Shown piece by piece: positions 7,848-14,189 of a DNA stretch of 22,746 nt. The stretch comes from a virus. The position numbers and the translations under genes are program-made. Below the pieces are notes generated by a model that saw only the letters and a program-made list of their open reading frames with translations, searched no databases and had not been told where the DNA came from. Every line of letters starts with the position of its first letter. The stretch's first letter is position 1. Location: positions 1 to 22,746 of IMG/VR virus record IMGVR_UViG_3300037184_000146; one strand, given 5' to 3'.

Positions 7848-8243
7848 GGGCCGTTTCTGGATTCGCTTTCGTAGGTCGCTTACAGAATGCGAGCACAGGT
7901 GGTGAACATCCTGTATAATCCTGTTTGCAAAAAATAAACGCTAAGAGAAATCTTGCTAAGGTGTCCTTCCTCAGCGCTCGCAAGAGCGTTGGTGCAGAGG
8001 CACTGAGTGTAGCCTAATTCGTTAGGTTATCCGTTCTCACCTATGACGCAGATGGTGGGATGAGAACGTCGATTATCTGCTGGTTCCCGCAAGGCACGAG
8101 GGTCGGTAACGGGAATGACATACGGAATCCTCAATTTTGATGGAGAGCATAACTAACCATCATCATATCCACTGTGCTACGCTCGTATATGTCTGTTAAA
8201 AAGCCTGCGTCTAACCGGGGTTCAAATCCCCGACGGTCCACCA
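7848..8243 (+). ncRNA. ssrA: Transfer-messenger RNA (tmRNA), one-piece
   Basis: The 5' end GGGCCGT (7848-7854) pairs with ACGGTCC (8233-8239) as a 7-bp acceptor stem, followed by A-CCA (encoded). The T arm is CGGGG-TTCAAAT-CCCCG (8216-8232). The start TTCTGGATTCG (7855-7865) matches the conserved tmRNA D-loop region. Helix 2 forms from ACAGA, GCG and AGCACAG (7882-7898) with CTGTGCT, CGC and TCTGT (8172-8196). Two clear pseudoknots follow the tag frame: 8032-8039/8061-8068 with 8048-8053/8075-8080, and 8084-8089/8110-8115 with 8098-8103/8127-8132. tmRNA with SmpB rescues stalled ribosomes and adds a degradation tag. The host normally has its own, so a phage copy may change rescue or tag choice during infection. 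It is not the permuted two-piece form. No terminator is visible at its 3' end. Confidence 0.95.
7940..8017 (+). other. tmRNA tag-peptide reading frame
   Basis: The resume codon is taken as GCT at 7940 because the preceding AAAATAAAC matches the usual A-rich sequence before tmRNA resume codons. The frame runs 25 codons to TAA (8015-8017). The peptide begins AKRNLAKVSFL, continues SARKSV and ends GAEALSVA. That is long compared with the typical 8-15 residues, and it ends in SVA rather than the common LAA or VAA. Codons 11-17 lie in a hairpin (7971-7977/7982-7988 around GCAA), equivalent to the helix that normally holds the stop codon. Confidence 0.7.
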
Positions 8244-8245
8244 TT

Positions 8246-8809
8246 TTAATTCGATTGTGTTTGAGTTTGTGCAGAGATAATATCCTTGATGAAATTTTTC
8301 ATTTCTTCACTGGATCTATTATTTTTCGCATAATTGATTGCCATGCACACGAATTCTATATTATCTTTCGTATAACCGAGGGAAGAATCAATTCTATCTA
8401 AACTCGCTTTCTTGAGAGAATGTATTTTATCATTGGTGCTTTTAGGAAGAATCATTTTGATCCCTGTATAGGGACACGTGCCATTTTGTTTCTCCCATAA
8501 TTCTTTTAGATCATTAACATTAACATGTATATCATCTTTAAGTTTTACCATCGATCCTCTGCCTGTATTTAAAAAATATCTAAACGGAGAGAATTCGTCT
8601 AATTTATTTCCGGCAGTCGATTTAAATACTGGGTGTTTTTTATACTGTTCTTTCCAATACTCCGTAGACATTATTTTATTTCTAAATGTACCGGAACAAG
8701 AATTATTACAGAAGTTTCTTAGTCCTCTTTTTTTACATCGGTTCAATTCTCCATTAGACTTCTCGAACCAGTTTCCACAATTTTCACATTTTACTTTAGT
8801 TGTACTCAT
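8246..8809 (-). CDS. HNH homing endonuclease with N-terminal zinc finger
   Basis: The start is placed at ATG 8809-8807 (MSTTKVKCENCG), giving 187 aa; upstream in-frame codons add a segment unlike the family. Residues 8-38 carry Cys pairs (CENCG ... C ... CNNSC) typical of a DNA-binding zinc finger. The HNH core is GTCPYTGIKM followed by SLDRIDSSLGYTKDNIEFVCMAINYAKNN, the usual form of free-standing phage homing HNH enzymes, which nick or cut DNA at a target site and spread by repair. Its stop codon lies 2 nt beyond the tmRNA CCA on the opposite strand, so it converges on the tmRNA. No intron is seen. It separates the tmRNA from the Ro60-like gene and is probably a mobile insertion. Confidence 0.85.
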   Translation of the reverse strand: MSTTKVKCENCGNWFEKSNGELNRCKKRGLRNFCNNSCSGTFRNKIMSTEYWKEQYKKHPVFKSTAGNKLDEFSPFRYFLNTGRGSMVKLKDDIHVNVNDLKELWEKQNGTCPYTGIKMILPKSTNDKIHSLKKASLDRIDSSLGYTKDNIEFVCMAINYAKNNRSSEEMKNFIKDIISAQTQTQSN

Positions 8810-8903
8810 ATAGATAAATAGTGGACTCGGCGGGAAAGTCATCGAAAATAATAGCGTCGGCTCCATTATTTACTTTTTATAACAAAATAAGTGAAAATAG
8901 TTC

Positions 8904-8932
8904 TTGACAAACATTGGATAAACCTTCAGAGT
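8904..8932 (+). promoter_or_regulatory. Promoter of the DUF2828 (Ro60-like) gene
   Basis: TTGACA (8904-8909) sits in the shared AAAATAGTTCTTGAC element, with a weak -10 candidate CAGAGT (8927-8932) after 17 nt. The leader would be over 200 nt before the ATG at 9148. Confidence 0.5.
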
Positions 8933-8983
8933 GGTGCCCGTTAATCAAAAAAACAACCCTAATCATCAACCACAATAGACTTT

Positions 8984-9134
8984 AAGACGCTTGCAGCAGT
9001 TCTAATTAACAAAAACGGCGTCTTGCAAAAACAACTTCAAAGACGGATACAGCAAACCAAAACTAAGGCTTGCCACGGATCGAAAGATCAATGGCCGGTT
9101 TCCCAAGGGTTTCCGCGATAACCCCCGCCGTCTT
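8984..9134 (+). ncRNA. Structured leader RNA / possible small RNA before the Ro60-like gene
   Basis: The leader holds two closed domains. The first pairs AAGACGC (8984-8990) with GCGTCTT (9018-9024). The second, 9040-9134, is closed by AAGACGG/CCGTCTT (9040-9046/9128-9134) and contains two arms. Arm A is 9054-9058/9097-9101 (AAACC/GGTTT), then GG/CC, CCA/TGG and GATC-GAAA-GATC, with all large bulges on the 5' strand. Arm B is GGGTT/AACCC (9107-9111/9120-9124). This makes a 95-nt three-way junction ending 13 nt before the start codon. The repeat CGNCGTCTTGCAA occurs at both 3' ends (9016-9028, 9126-9138). It could be a cis-regulatory leader, a binding site for the encoded protein, or a processed Y-like RNA. 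No known family is recognised. Confidence 0.45.
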
Positions 9135-9138
9135 GCAA
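9016..9138 (+). repeat. Direct repeat pair CGNCGTCTTGCAA
   Basis: The copies at 9016-9028 and 9126-9138 match at 12 of 13 positions and are 110 nt apart. Each is the 3' arm of one leader hairpin. Confidence 0.6.
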
Positions 9139-9147
9139 TTTAATACC

Positions 9148-10626
9148 ATGAACAAACTAATCAATACGATCACCAACACCGTTGGAAAGACCCTGACCGA
9201 GAATGGGGCATTGACCAACGACAAGTCCGGGTCCAAGGTTTTGGATCTGTTTTCATTGGGTGGAGCACTGCGATCACGTACTGATGCAGATATTCTTTCC
9301 ATCTTTGTTGCTGCATTCGACGAAGATCCTTTGCTGGCATTGAAGACTCTTTTCTATCTCCGTGATATTCGTGGAGGACAGGGAGAGCGTAAAGTATTTC
9401 GTTTGTGTATACGATGGATTGCATCGACACACTCGGATATCTTTGTTTCGAATCTTGATAACATCGTCAAGTTTGGTCGTTGGGATGATATGTTTGAAGC
9501 ATTCGGAACACCAGCCGAGAAGGCAATGGTGAACTTCATCAAGAAGCAACTTGCGGCAGATGCACGTGCTCCTGAGAGTGAATCTATTTCATTGTTGGCC
9601 AAGTGGATGCCATCAATCAATACTTCAAGTGAAGTAACTCGTGGTCAGGCTCATCAATTCTCCAAGGCGTTCAAGTTTACTTCTGCCAAGTACCGGAAGA
9701 CTCTTTCAGCACTTCGTGCTCGTTTGAATCTTGTCGAAACACTCATGTCCGGTAATGAATGGAGTGAAATCGACTTCGAAACTGTACCAAGCAAGGCAAA
9801 CCTGAATTACAAGAAAGCATTCAGCCGTCACGAGGCTGATCGTTATATCCAGTTCATCAAGGATGTTCAGTCAGGTGAAAAGAAGATGAATGCTTCGGCA
9901 TTGTATCCTTATGAAATCATCCGTGATATCGAAAAAGGCGGTGGGTCGGATAAGGAAGCATTGGACGCTCTCTGGAATTCGTTGCCAGACTTCTTGAAGA
10001 ATAATCCTCACAACGGATTGGTGCTTCCAGACGTGTCCGGAAGCATGTCGAGTGCTTATGGTACGACTGTTATGCCAATTTGGGTGTCGGTTTCGTTGGC
10101 AATTTATTTCGCTCAACGGAACAAGGGTGCATTCAAAGACTATTTCTTGGAATTCTCGTCGAACGCAGTTCTTCGTCGTTTGGTGTCCAAGAACATCGTC
10201 GAAGCATGGGAGGAAGTCAGCAACAGCACTACGTGGTGTAATTCGACTAATCTTCAGAGTGCATTTGACGTGATCTTGAATGCAGCGATCAAGGGCAAGG
10301 TTCCTGCTGAGGAGATGCCTTCGGTGCTTTATATCATCAGTGATATGGAATTTGATCAAGCTTGCTCAAACAATCGAAAGACCAATTTTGACAAGATTAA
10401 GCAGAAGTATGGCCATGCCGGATATCAGATGCCTGTGATTTGTTTCTGGAACGTTGCTGCACGGAGCAATCAATCTCCTGTTACGAAGGATGAAAATGGA
10501 ACAATCATGGTAAGTGGATGTTCTCCATCTATCTTCAGTCAAGTCATTTCAAATGAGATTATAACTCCATATGAGTTTATGCTTCAAGTCTTGAACAAGG
10601 AGCGATACAACACCGTGGTTGTATAA
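9148..10626 (+). CDS. DUF2828-family Ro60/TROVE-like protein with vWA domain
   Basis: The 492-aa form starting MNKLINTITNTVG is chosen because family members begin near this point and the upstream in-frame starts (9070, 9091) fall inside the structured leader. Residues about 30-275 form a helical-repeat domain with the family signatures FYLRDIRGGQGERKVFRL, LLAKWMPSIN and YPYEIIRDIEKGG. Residues from about 290 form a von Willebrand A domain with an intact metal site, DVSGSM (295-300), and a later strand YIISDMEFD. This is the architecture of Ro60: a ring of helical repeats that binds RNA ends plus vWA. Ro60 acts in RNA quality control with Y RNAs, but DUF2828 proteins are little characterised, so RNA binding is inferred. 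The gene looks less AT-rich than its neighbours, possibly from separate origin or high expression. A strong terminator follows. Confidence 0.8.
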   Translation: MNKLINTITNTVGKTLTENGALTNDKSGSKVLDLFSLGGALRSRTDADILSIFVAAFDEDPLLALKTLFYLRDIRGGQGERKVFRLCIRWIASTHSDIFVSNLDNIVKFGRWDDMFEAFGTPAEKAMVNFIKKQLAADARAPESESISLLAKWMPSINTSSEVTRGQAHQFSKAFKFTSAKYRKTLSALRARLNLVETLMSGNEWSEIDFETVPSKANLNYKKAFSRHEADRYIQFIKDVQSGEKKMNASALYPYEIIRDIEKGGGSDKEALDALWNSLPDFLKNNPHNGLVLPDVSGSMSSAYGTTVMPIWVSVSLAIYFAQRNKGAFKDYFLEFSSNAVLRRLVSKNIVEAWEEVSNSTTWCNSTNLQSAFDVILNAAIKGKVPAEEMPSVLYIISDMEFDQACSNNRKTNFDKIKQKYGHAGYQMPVICFWNVAARSNQSPVTKDENGTIMVSGCSPSIFSQVISNEIITPYEFMLQVLNKERYNTVVV

Positions 10627-10637
10627 GAAGAAATTGC

Positions 10638-10666
10638 AAAAACCCGCCGACCGAGGCGGGTTTTTT
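10638..10666 (+). terminator. Rho-independent terminator after the Ro60-like gene
   Basis: CCCGCC (10643-10648) and GGCGGG (10655-10660) pair around a 6-nt loop. The hairpin is preceded by an A run and followed by T6 (10661-10666). Confidence 0.95.
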
Positions 10667-10667
10667 G

Positions 10668-10695
10668 TTGACAGATAATGGATTTCAGGTACACT
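10668..10695 (+). promoter_or_regulatory. Promoter directly after the terminator
   Basis: TTGACA (10668-10673), 1 nt after the terminator T run, is followed after 16 nt by TACACT (10690-10695). The predicted start (about 10702) is almost at the ATG of the next gene, suggesting a leaderless mRNA. Confidence 0.65.
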
Positions 10696-10703
10696 GTTTA
10701 ATT

Positions 10704-10877
10704 ATGACAAAACTAGAGGAATTTACAGCACAGAACAAACGCGAGGCGATTGTCGCTTTTGGAGCAATTCTTGTTTTTGGAGGTGGAATGTTTGCAACAA
10801 ACGGTGACGCTCCGATCTACGGATTTTTTGCATATGTTGTTGGAATTTTATTTACGCGATGGGCATTCAACGTATAA
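10704..10877 (+). CDS. Small two-TM membrane protein
   Basis: The start is ATG 10704 (MTKLEEFTAQNKR); an upstream TTG would lie inside the promoter. The 57-aa product has a charged N-terminus and two hydrophobic stretches, about residues 14-30 (EAIVAFGAILVFGGGMF) and 37-54 (IYGFFAYVVGILFTRWAF). It is probably an inner-membrane protein of unknown role. A holin-like role is possible by size and topology but unsupported. The next gene overlaps its 3' end by 19 nt. Confidence 0.6.
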   Translation: MTKLEEFTAQNKREAIVAFGAILVFGGGMFATNGDAPIYGFFAYVVGILFTRWAFNV

Positions 10878-11311
10878 CAACCGCAATTTATCCAAATCGA
10901 GTAATCGATAAGGAAAAACTGGAGTTAGATCTCGGATTAGATGAATTCGGGGACAATACAACGTATTTTTATACTAAGAATGGAACGTTGTTTGCCGTGG
11001 GTTATATTAGGATTGTCTATGGAGATCATGGCCCCTACGTTGAATTCAATGTAATTAATATTAGATCTGAGTTAAGACGTAAATCTTACAAACCATTTGA
11101 TCCAGCTAGTTTTTATGACTGGTTGGTGCCGGTGAATGATTCTTCTCTTAAAGTATATGATCAAAAGAGAGATGTAAGGTATTTGAAAAATCCTCCGGAG
11201 GGAGGATTTAAAGGAAACCGAGAAGAAGGATATGCCGATTACAAGGTTGGAATGTTTTACGTTAATCCATATGAATTTGGAAAAGTTGATATACTGAAAA
11301 AGAAAAACTGA
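10859..11311 (+). CDS. Orphan phage protein (150 aa)
   Basis: I do not recognise this soluble, Tyr- and charge-rich protein. It has alternating strands (TTYFYTKNGTLFAVGYIRIVYGDHGPYVEFNVINI) suggesting a beta-sheet core and a basic, Gly-rich C-terminal half (PPEGGFKGNREEGYADYKVGMFYV). The ATG overlaps the end of the small membrane gene, and the following gene has a good ribosome site 6 nt after its stop codon. Confidence 0.6.
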   Translation: MGIQRITTAIYPNRVIDKEKLELDLGLDEFGDNTTYFYTKNGTLFAVGYIRIVYGDHGPYVEFNVINIRSELRRKSYKPFDPASFYDWLVPVNDSSLKVYDQKRDVRYLKNPPEGGFKGNREEGYADYKVGMFYVNPYEFGKVDILKKKN

Positions 11312-11322
11312 AAAGGAAATTT

Positions 11323-11619
11323 ATGAATCTAATGCCAGTTATGACTGCTGATGAAGCAAGACAAAAAACTCAAAGTGTTATAGACAATTGGGTGCCTAAG
11401 GACGAAGAGGCTGAATTGATTATGCTCAACAATGTAATCGAGGAAACTAAACGAAGTATTGACGCTGCTATTGCAAGAGGATCTACATGGGCGACAGCAA
11501 TGGTTCCTACAAGTGCAGTATCCGTGTGTTTAGGGGTAAAAAGAATATTTGGTAGTACCGGTTATGAGATTGGTGAAACTATTGGGTCCGGTATAACATA
11601 TTTTCATATTTCTTGGTAA
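11323..11619 (+). CDS. Orphan phage protein (98 aa)
   Basis: A clear Shine-Dalgarno AAAAGGA lies upstream of the ATG. Residues 8-60 look alpha-helical and acidic (TADEARQKTQSVIDNW ... EEAELIMLNNVIEETKRSIDAAI); the rest is short strands ending in GSGITYFHISW. No family is recognised. Confidence 0.6.
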   Translation: MNLMPVMTADEARQKTQSVIDNWVPKDEEAELIMLNNVIEETKRSIDAAIARGSTWATAMVPTSAVSVCLGVKRIFGSTGYEIGETIGSGITYFHISW

Positions 11620-11620
11620 A

Positions 11621-11824
11621 ATGAAATTAAAATTTCATATCTGTAAATGGGAATTTCGCACCGACCTCGGTGAAGAAGAACACGGTAAAAATACTACAAG
11701 GAGATTCTGTAAAATATGTAACCGAAGACAGGATTTATTTTACCATCGATACGGGGATATCCGCTGTTCATGGAGAGATGAAGCTAAACCAGAAGAAATT
11801 AAATTGCCATGGACGAAAAACTGA
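11621..11824 (+). CDS. Small Cys/His zinc-ribbon-like protein
   Basis: The 67-aa protein has HICKWEF near the start and RRFCKICNRRQ at about residues 27-37, a CxxC pair that with the upstream His/Cys and a later Cys could bind zinc. It resembles the other small Cys protein near 22304 in its zinc-finger layout. It overlaps the next gene by 16 nt, indicating translational coupling. Confidence 0.6.
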   Translation: MKLKFHICKWEFRTDLGEEEHGKNTTRRFCKICNRRQDLFYHRYGDIRCSWRDEAKPEEIKLPWTKN

Positions 11825-12084
11825 CAGAAACAGATATCCAGAAGTTTAAATATGGAGTAATTGCGTATTCGTTTAATTTATATGATATTGATTTAATTGA
11901 TATTGTTCATTTTGTTGGATTTGAACATCCGATAACACAACAAGATCTTGATAATGTTTTTCAAGAATTAAATACCGATGAAGAATTCGGTCTGGTAGGA
12001 AAGATGGGTAACTCTATATTTCTTTCACCGGCTCCACAAGATGTTATCGATTATTATATAAACTCATTACTCACACAATCATAA
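11809..12084 (+). CDS. Orphan acidic protein (91 aa)
   Basis: This soluble, acidic, mixed alpha/beta protein (DIVHFVGFEHPITQQDLDNVFQELNTDEEFGLVGKMGNSIFLSPAP) has no recognised family. The layout, a helix with LTETDIQKFKYG and a terminal helix DVIDYYINSLL, hints at a small winged-helix-like fold, but that is weak. It ends 4 nt before the dCMP deaminase gene. Confidence 0.55.
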   Translation: MDEKLTETDIQKFKYGVIAYSFNLYDIDLIDIVHFVGFEHPITQQDLDNVFQELNTDEEFGLVGKMGNSIFLSPAPQDVIDYYINSLLTQS

Positions 12085-12088
12085 TATC

Positions 12089-12613
12089 ATGAATTCGAAA
12101 ATTAATTACGATGACTATTTCATCACGTTAGCATACGTGGTTGCCCAGCGATCTATTGACCCATCTACGAAGTGTGGAGCGGTATTGGTCAGTGCAGATA
12201 AAAGGATTCTTAGTACCGGTTATAACGGGCCAATCAAGGGATCTGATGATACTAAGGTTCCATTGGAACGTCCTGCGAAGTATGCCCATCTTCTTCATTC
12301 AGAGGAGAACGCTATTATCGCATATAGTGGATCTACACAAGATCTGATTGGATCTACGATGTATATTACCGGAGCACCGTGCCATAACTGTCTCAGGATG
12401 ATTCTTCAAAAAGGAATTCGTGACATTGTTTATCCAGATGGAAATTTGGCTGTAATGCAGAATCAGGAAGAGTTGGATATTTGTAAATTAATTTCTCAGT
12501 ACACGCCGTACAACGTTCGGGTTGTGAGAAACCTACCTAATATTGTAAATATTTTAAGCGCAACTCAGGATTATATAATTGTAAAGAATCCAACCAAATT
12601 CGTTCACGAATAA
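12089..12613 (+). CDS. Deoxycytidylate (dCMP) deaminase
   Basis: The 174-aa protein has the zinc-dependent deaminase signature: HSEENA (His70, catalytic Glu72) and PCHNC (Cys98, Cys101). The N-terminal STKCGAVLVSADKRILSTGYNG segment matches dCMP deaminases of the T4 type. It converts dCMP to dUMP, feeding thymidylate synthesis. The length fits the family. It closes a tightly packed set of small genes started by the promoter at 10668. It fits the dNMP kinase and clamp-loader genes as part of a phage DNA-precursor and replication set. Confidence 0.9.
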   Translation: MNSKINYDDYFITLAYVVAQRSIDPSTKCGAVLVSADKRILSTGYNGPIKGSDDTKVPLERPAKYAHLLHSEENAIIAYSGSTQDLIGSTMYITGAPCHNCLRMILQKGIRDIVYPDGNLAVMQNQEELDICKLISQYTPYNVRVVRNLPNIVNILSATQDYIIVKNPTKFVHE

Positions 12614-12634
12614 TCGGTAGATAGAAAATAGTTC

Positions 12635-12663
12635 TTGACTTTTTATAATCAGCTGTCCATAGT
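12635..12663 (+). promoter_or_regulatory. Promoter of the second HNH gene
   Basis: TTGACT (12635-12640) is in the shared AAAATAGTTCTTGAC element and is followed after 17 nt by CATAGT (12658-12663). ATAGTTATCCT downstream nearly repeats ATACTTATCCT of the 7585 promoter. GAAAGG at 12671 is the likely ribosome site for ATG 12689. Confidence 0.65.
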
Positions 12664-12688
12664 TATCCTCGAAAGGTAATAAAACAAA

Positions 12689-13345
12689 ATGAACATACTC
12701 AATCAACCAGTTCTATGCTTGAACGCTCTATGGCAACCCGTGTCCGATAAGACTGTTAAGGAAGCTCTTATTGCCATGTGCGGAGGAGAAGGTGGAGGGA
12801 AACCGCCAGCTTTAGCTATTGACCAAGAATTCTCCGTAGATTCAGAAGGAAATGTAAATTGGAATGATATGATCTATGCCAACCCAGTTAGCTGGGAGAC
12901 GTGGATCACGCTTCCAATTCGTGAGTATGATATGGAAATCCATTCATGTAACATGACAATCCGGTGCCCGCGTGTCTTGGTGCAACCAAATTTTGCTAAG
13001 ATGCCAGTGGTTACACCACGTCCTACCAAGGATGCTATTAGAAAGCGTGACGGTGGCCGGTGTCAATACACTGGAGAAACATTGTCGTGGGCAGAGTCGA
13101 ATATTGACCATGTTATTCCGCGTGCTCAGGGTGGTAAGAATACATTTGAAAATATGGTTCTTTCTAGCAAAAAGATCAACACACTCAAGGCTGACAAGCG
13201 CCCAGAGCAAGCTGGACTGAAATTGCTTAGGAAGCCAGTGGCTCCGAAATCAATGCCTTTAATGTCAACCTTCACGGTTGCACATCATCCGTGTTGGCTT
13301 CCATTCTTACCTGCGGTTAAAGAAGTTCGAACGGTAAGAACATAA
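12689..13345 (+). CDS. HNH endonuclease family protein
   Basis: The 218-aa protein starts LNQPVLCLNALWQPVS and has the HNH core IRKRDGGRCQYTGETLSWAESNIDHVIPRAQGGKNTFENMVLSSKKINTLKADKRPEQAGLKLLRKP at 117-183. The catalytic D-H pair is at 140-141. This matches the family of bacterial and phage HNH proteins that start with a VLNxxWxPV strand. The usual zinc CxxC pairs are mostly replaced (CQYTG instead of CxYC, SSKKIN instead of CxxCN), so the fold is probably metal-stabilised only at the active site. It has its own promoter and terminator. The role (homing, packaging or recombination nuclease) is not clear. Confidence 0.85.
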   Translation: MNILNQPVLCLNALWQPVSDKTVKEALIAMCGGEGGGKPPALAIDQEFSVDSEGNVNWNDMIYANPVSWETWITLPIREYDMEIHSCNMTIRCPRVLVQPNFAKMPVVTPRPTKDAIRKRDGGRCQYTGETLSWAESNIDHVIPRAQGGKNTFENMVLSSKKINTLKADKRPEQAGLKLLRKPVAPKSMPLMSTFTVAHHPCWLPFLPAVKEVRTVRT

Positions 13346-13352
13346 ATAGCAC

Positions 13353-13381
13353 TTGACAAAACACAGGATGGCCGGTAGAGT
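13353..13381 (+). promoter_or_regulatory. Promoter threaded through a terminator
   Basis: TTGACA (13353-13358) is followed after 17 nt by TAGAGT (13376-13381). The -10 box occupies the loop of the terminator hairpin, so start would fall in its right arm (about 13388). Confidence 0.55.
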
Positions 13382-13398
13382 ATCGGCCATCCTTTTTT
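13366..13398 (+). terminator. Rho-independent terminator after the second HNH gene
   Basis: GGATGGCCG (13366-13374) and CGGCCATCC (13384-13392) form a 9-bp stem with a 9-nt loop, then T6 (13393-13398). The T run touches the next ATG. Confidence 0.95.
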
Positions 13399-13938
13399 AT
13401 GGACACATTTCAAGAGTCAGAATCAAAAATACCGAAACGAAAATTTAGCATATCACAGAAAGTATATGTTTTTTTATTGTTGATAGCATTGACTTGCTTG
13501 GTATGTGATCCGGTTATTCTCAGAATAATCGGTGCCATATTATTGTTCTGGCTAATGATATACAATATGGTCCAGACAAAACATCTAAAAGAAGACGTAG
13601 AAGAAAAGAATAGAAAGATGGGTCTGAGATTAGTCGATGGCATTAAATCCTTGACAAAGCTCATGGAAGTAGCATATGATCACATCAAGAATAACACATA
13701 TAAGCTAGATAAAACAGATGGAGTCATTAGAAAACATACTTCAGAATTACATCAACTTGGTCGGACCAAGCATCGATTGGTTGAACGGAGAATTGAAGTC
13801 AAAGAACCGAAAAAAGACTTTGAAGAGAAAACGAGAACTGAACGGGAGAATAAATCGAGAGAAACGAGAATTAACAAAACTGAAACAGTCGGTCCAAGCG
13901 TACCTAACGATGTGCCGAGTGTTAAACATAATCCCTGA
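13399..13938 (+). CDS. Membrane-anchored protein with long charged helical tail
   Basis: The 179-aa protein has a short basic N-terminus, then two close hydrophobic segments, about 20-37 (KVYVFLLLIALTCLVCD) and 39-57 (VILRIIGAILLFWLMIYNM). A helical, charged tail (60-150) with heptad-like spacing (LKEDVEEKNRKMGLRLVDGIKSLTKLM ...) ends in a Lys/Glu/Arg-rich, probably disordered region. A membrane hairpin with a cytoplasmic coiled coil is likely. I do not recognise the family. The ATG touches the terminator T run and no ribosome site is visible. Confidence 0.55.
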   Translation: MDTFQESESKIPKRKFSISQKVYVFLLLIALTCLVCDPVILRIIGAILLFWLMIYNMVQTKHLKEDVEEKNRKMGLRLVDGIKSLTKLMEVAYDHIKNNTYKLDKTDGVIRKHTSELHQLGRTKHRLVERRIEVKEPKKDFEEKTRTERENKSRETRINKTETVGPSVPNDVPSVKHNP

Positions 13939-13973
13939 ACGGGTGTTTGTTTTAGACAAAGGAGAAATACAAA

Positions 13974-14189
13974 ATGGAACAGGAACGTGATATCAGGGCG
14001 GCTGATTTTGCATCATTATCGGTTGGAGATAAGTTCTTCATATCAAGGATCGATGCAGTAAATGGAGCCGGAATACATAGCAAACTTCCTACGACAAAAA
14101 CATCAACGGGTGCGTGGGTTAATGCTCGTAATCAATTTGGTTGTACTGTATTTGTAAAGTATGACTCAAAGGTATGGATTCAACGATGA
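13974..14189 (+). CDS. Orphan phage protein (71 aa)
   Basis: A strong Shine-Dalgarno (AAAGGAGA, 13958-13965) decides the ATG. The small basic protein (LSVGDKFFISRIDAV ... STGAWVNARNQFGCTVFVKYDSKVWIQR) looks like a short beta barrel. No family is recognised. Its TGA overlaps the next ATG (ATGA). Confidence 0.65.
   Translation: MEQERDIRAADFASLSVGDKFFISRIDAVNGAGIHSKLPTTKTSTGAWVNARNQFGCTVFVKYDSKVWIQR

Noticed and set aside
7620-8243. Group I intron splitting a tRNA
   Set aside because: The 3' tRNA-like half pairs perfectly with 7848-7854 as a tmRNA acceptor stem, and tmRNA pseudoknots and a tag frame are present. No group I core P/Q/R/S segments were seen.
8174-8813. Plus-strand open frames at 8174-8401 and 8478-8813
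   Set aside because: The first lies partly in the tmRNA 3' end and both are antisense to the HNH gene, whose zinc-finger and HNH motifs are convincing.
9070-9147. Longer start (TTG 9070 or ATG 9091) for the Ro60-like gene
   Set aside because: The extra residues look unlike family N-termini, lack a well-spaced ribosome site and overlap the folded leader. ATG 9148 is preferred but not proven.
9871-10359. Long minus-strand frame inside the Ro60-like gene
   Set aside because: It is antisense to conserved DUF2828/vWA motifs and has no recognisable domain; it is a codon-bias shadow.
13718-13990. Alternative 90-aa plus-strand frame overlapping the membrane/coiled-coil gene
   Set aside because: It is a frame-shifted reading of a Lys/Glu-rich region with no ribosome site; the membrane gene and the gene at 13974 explain the region better.
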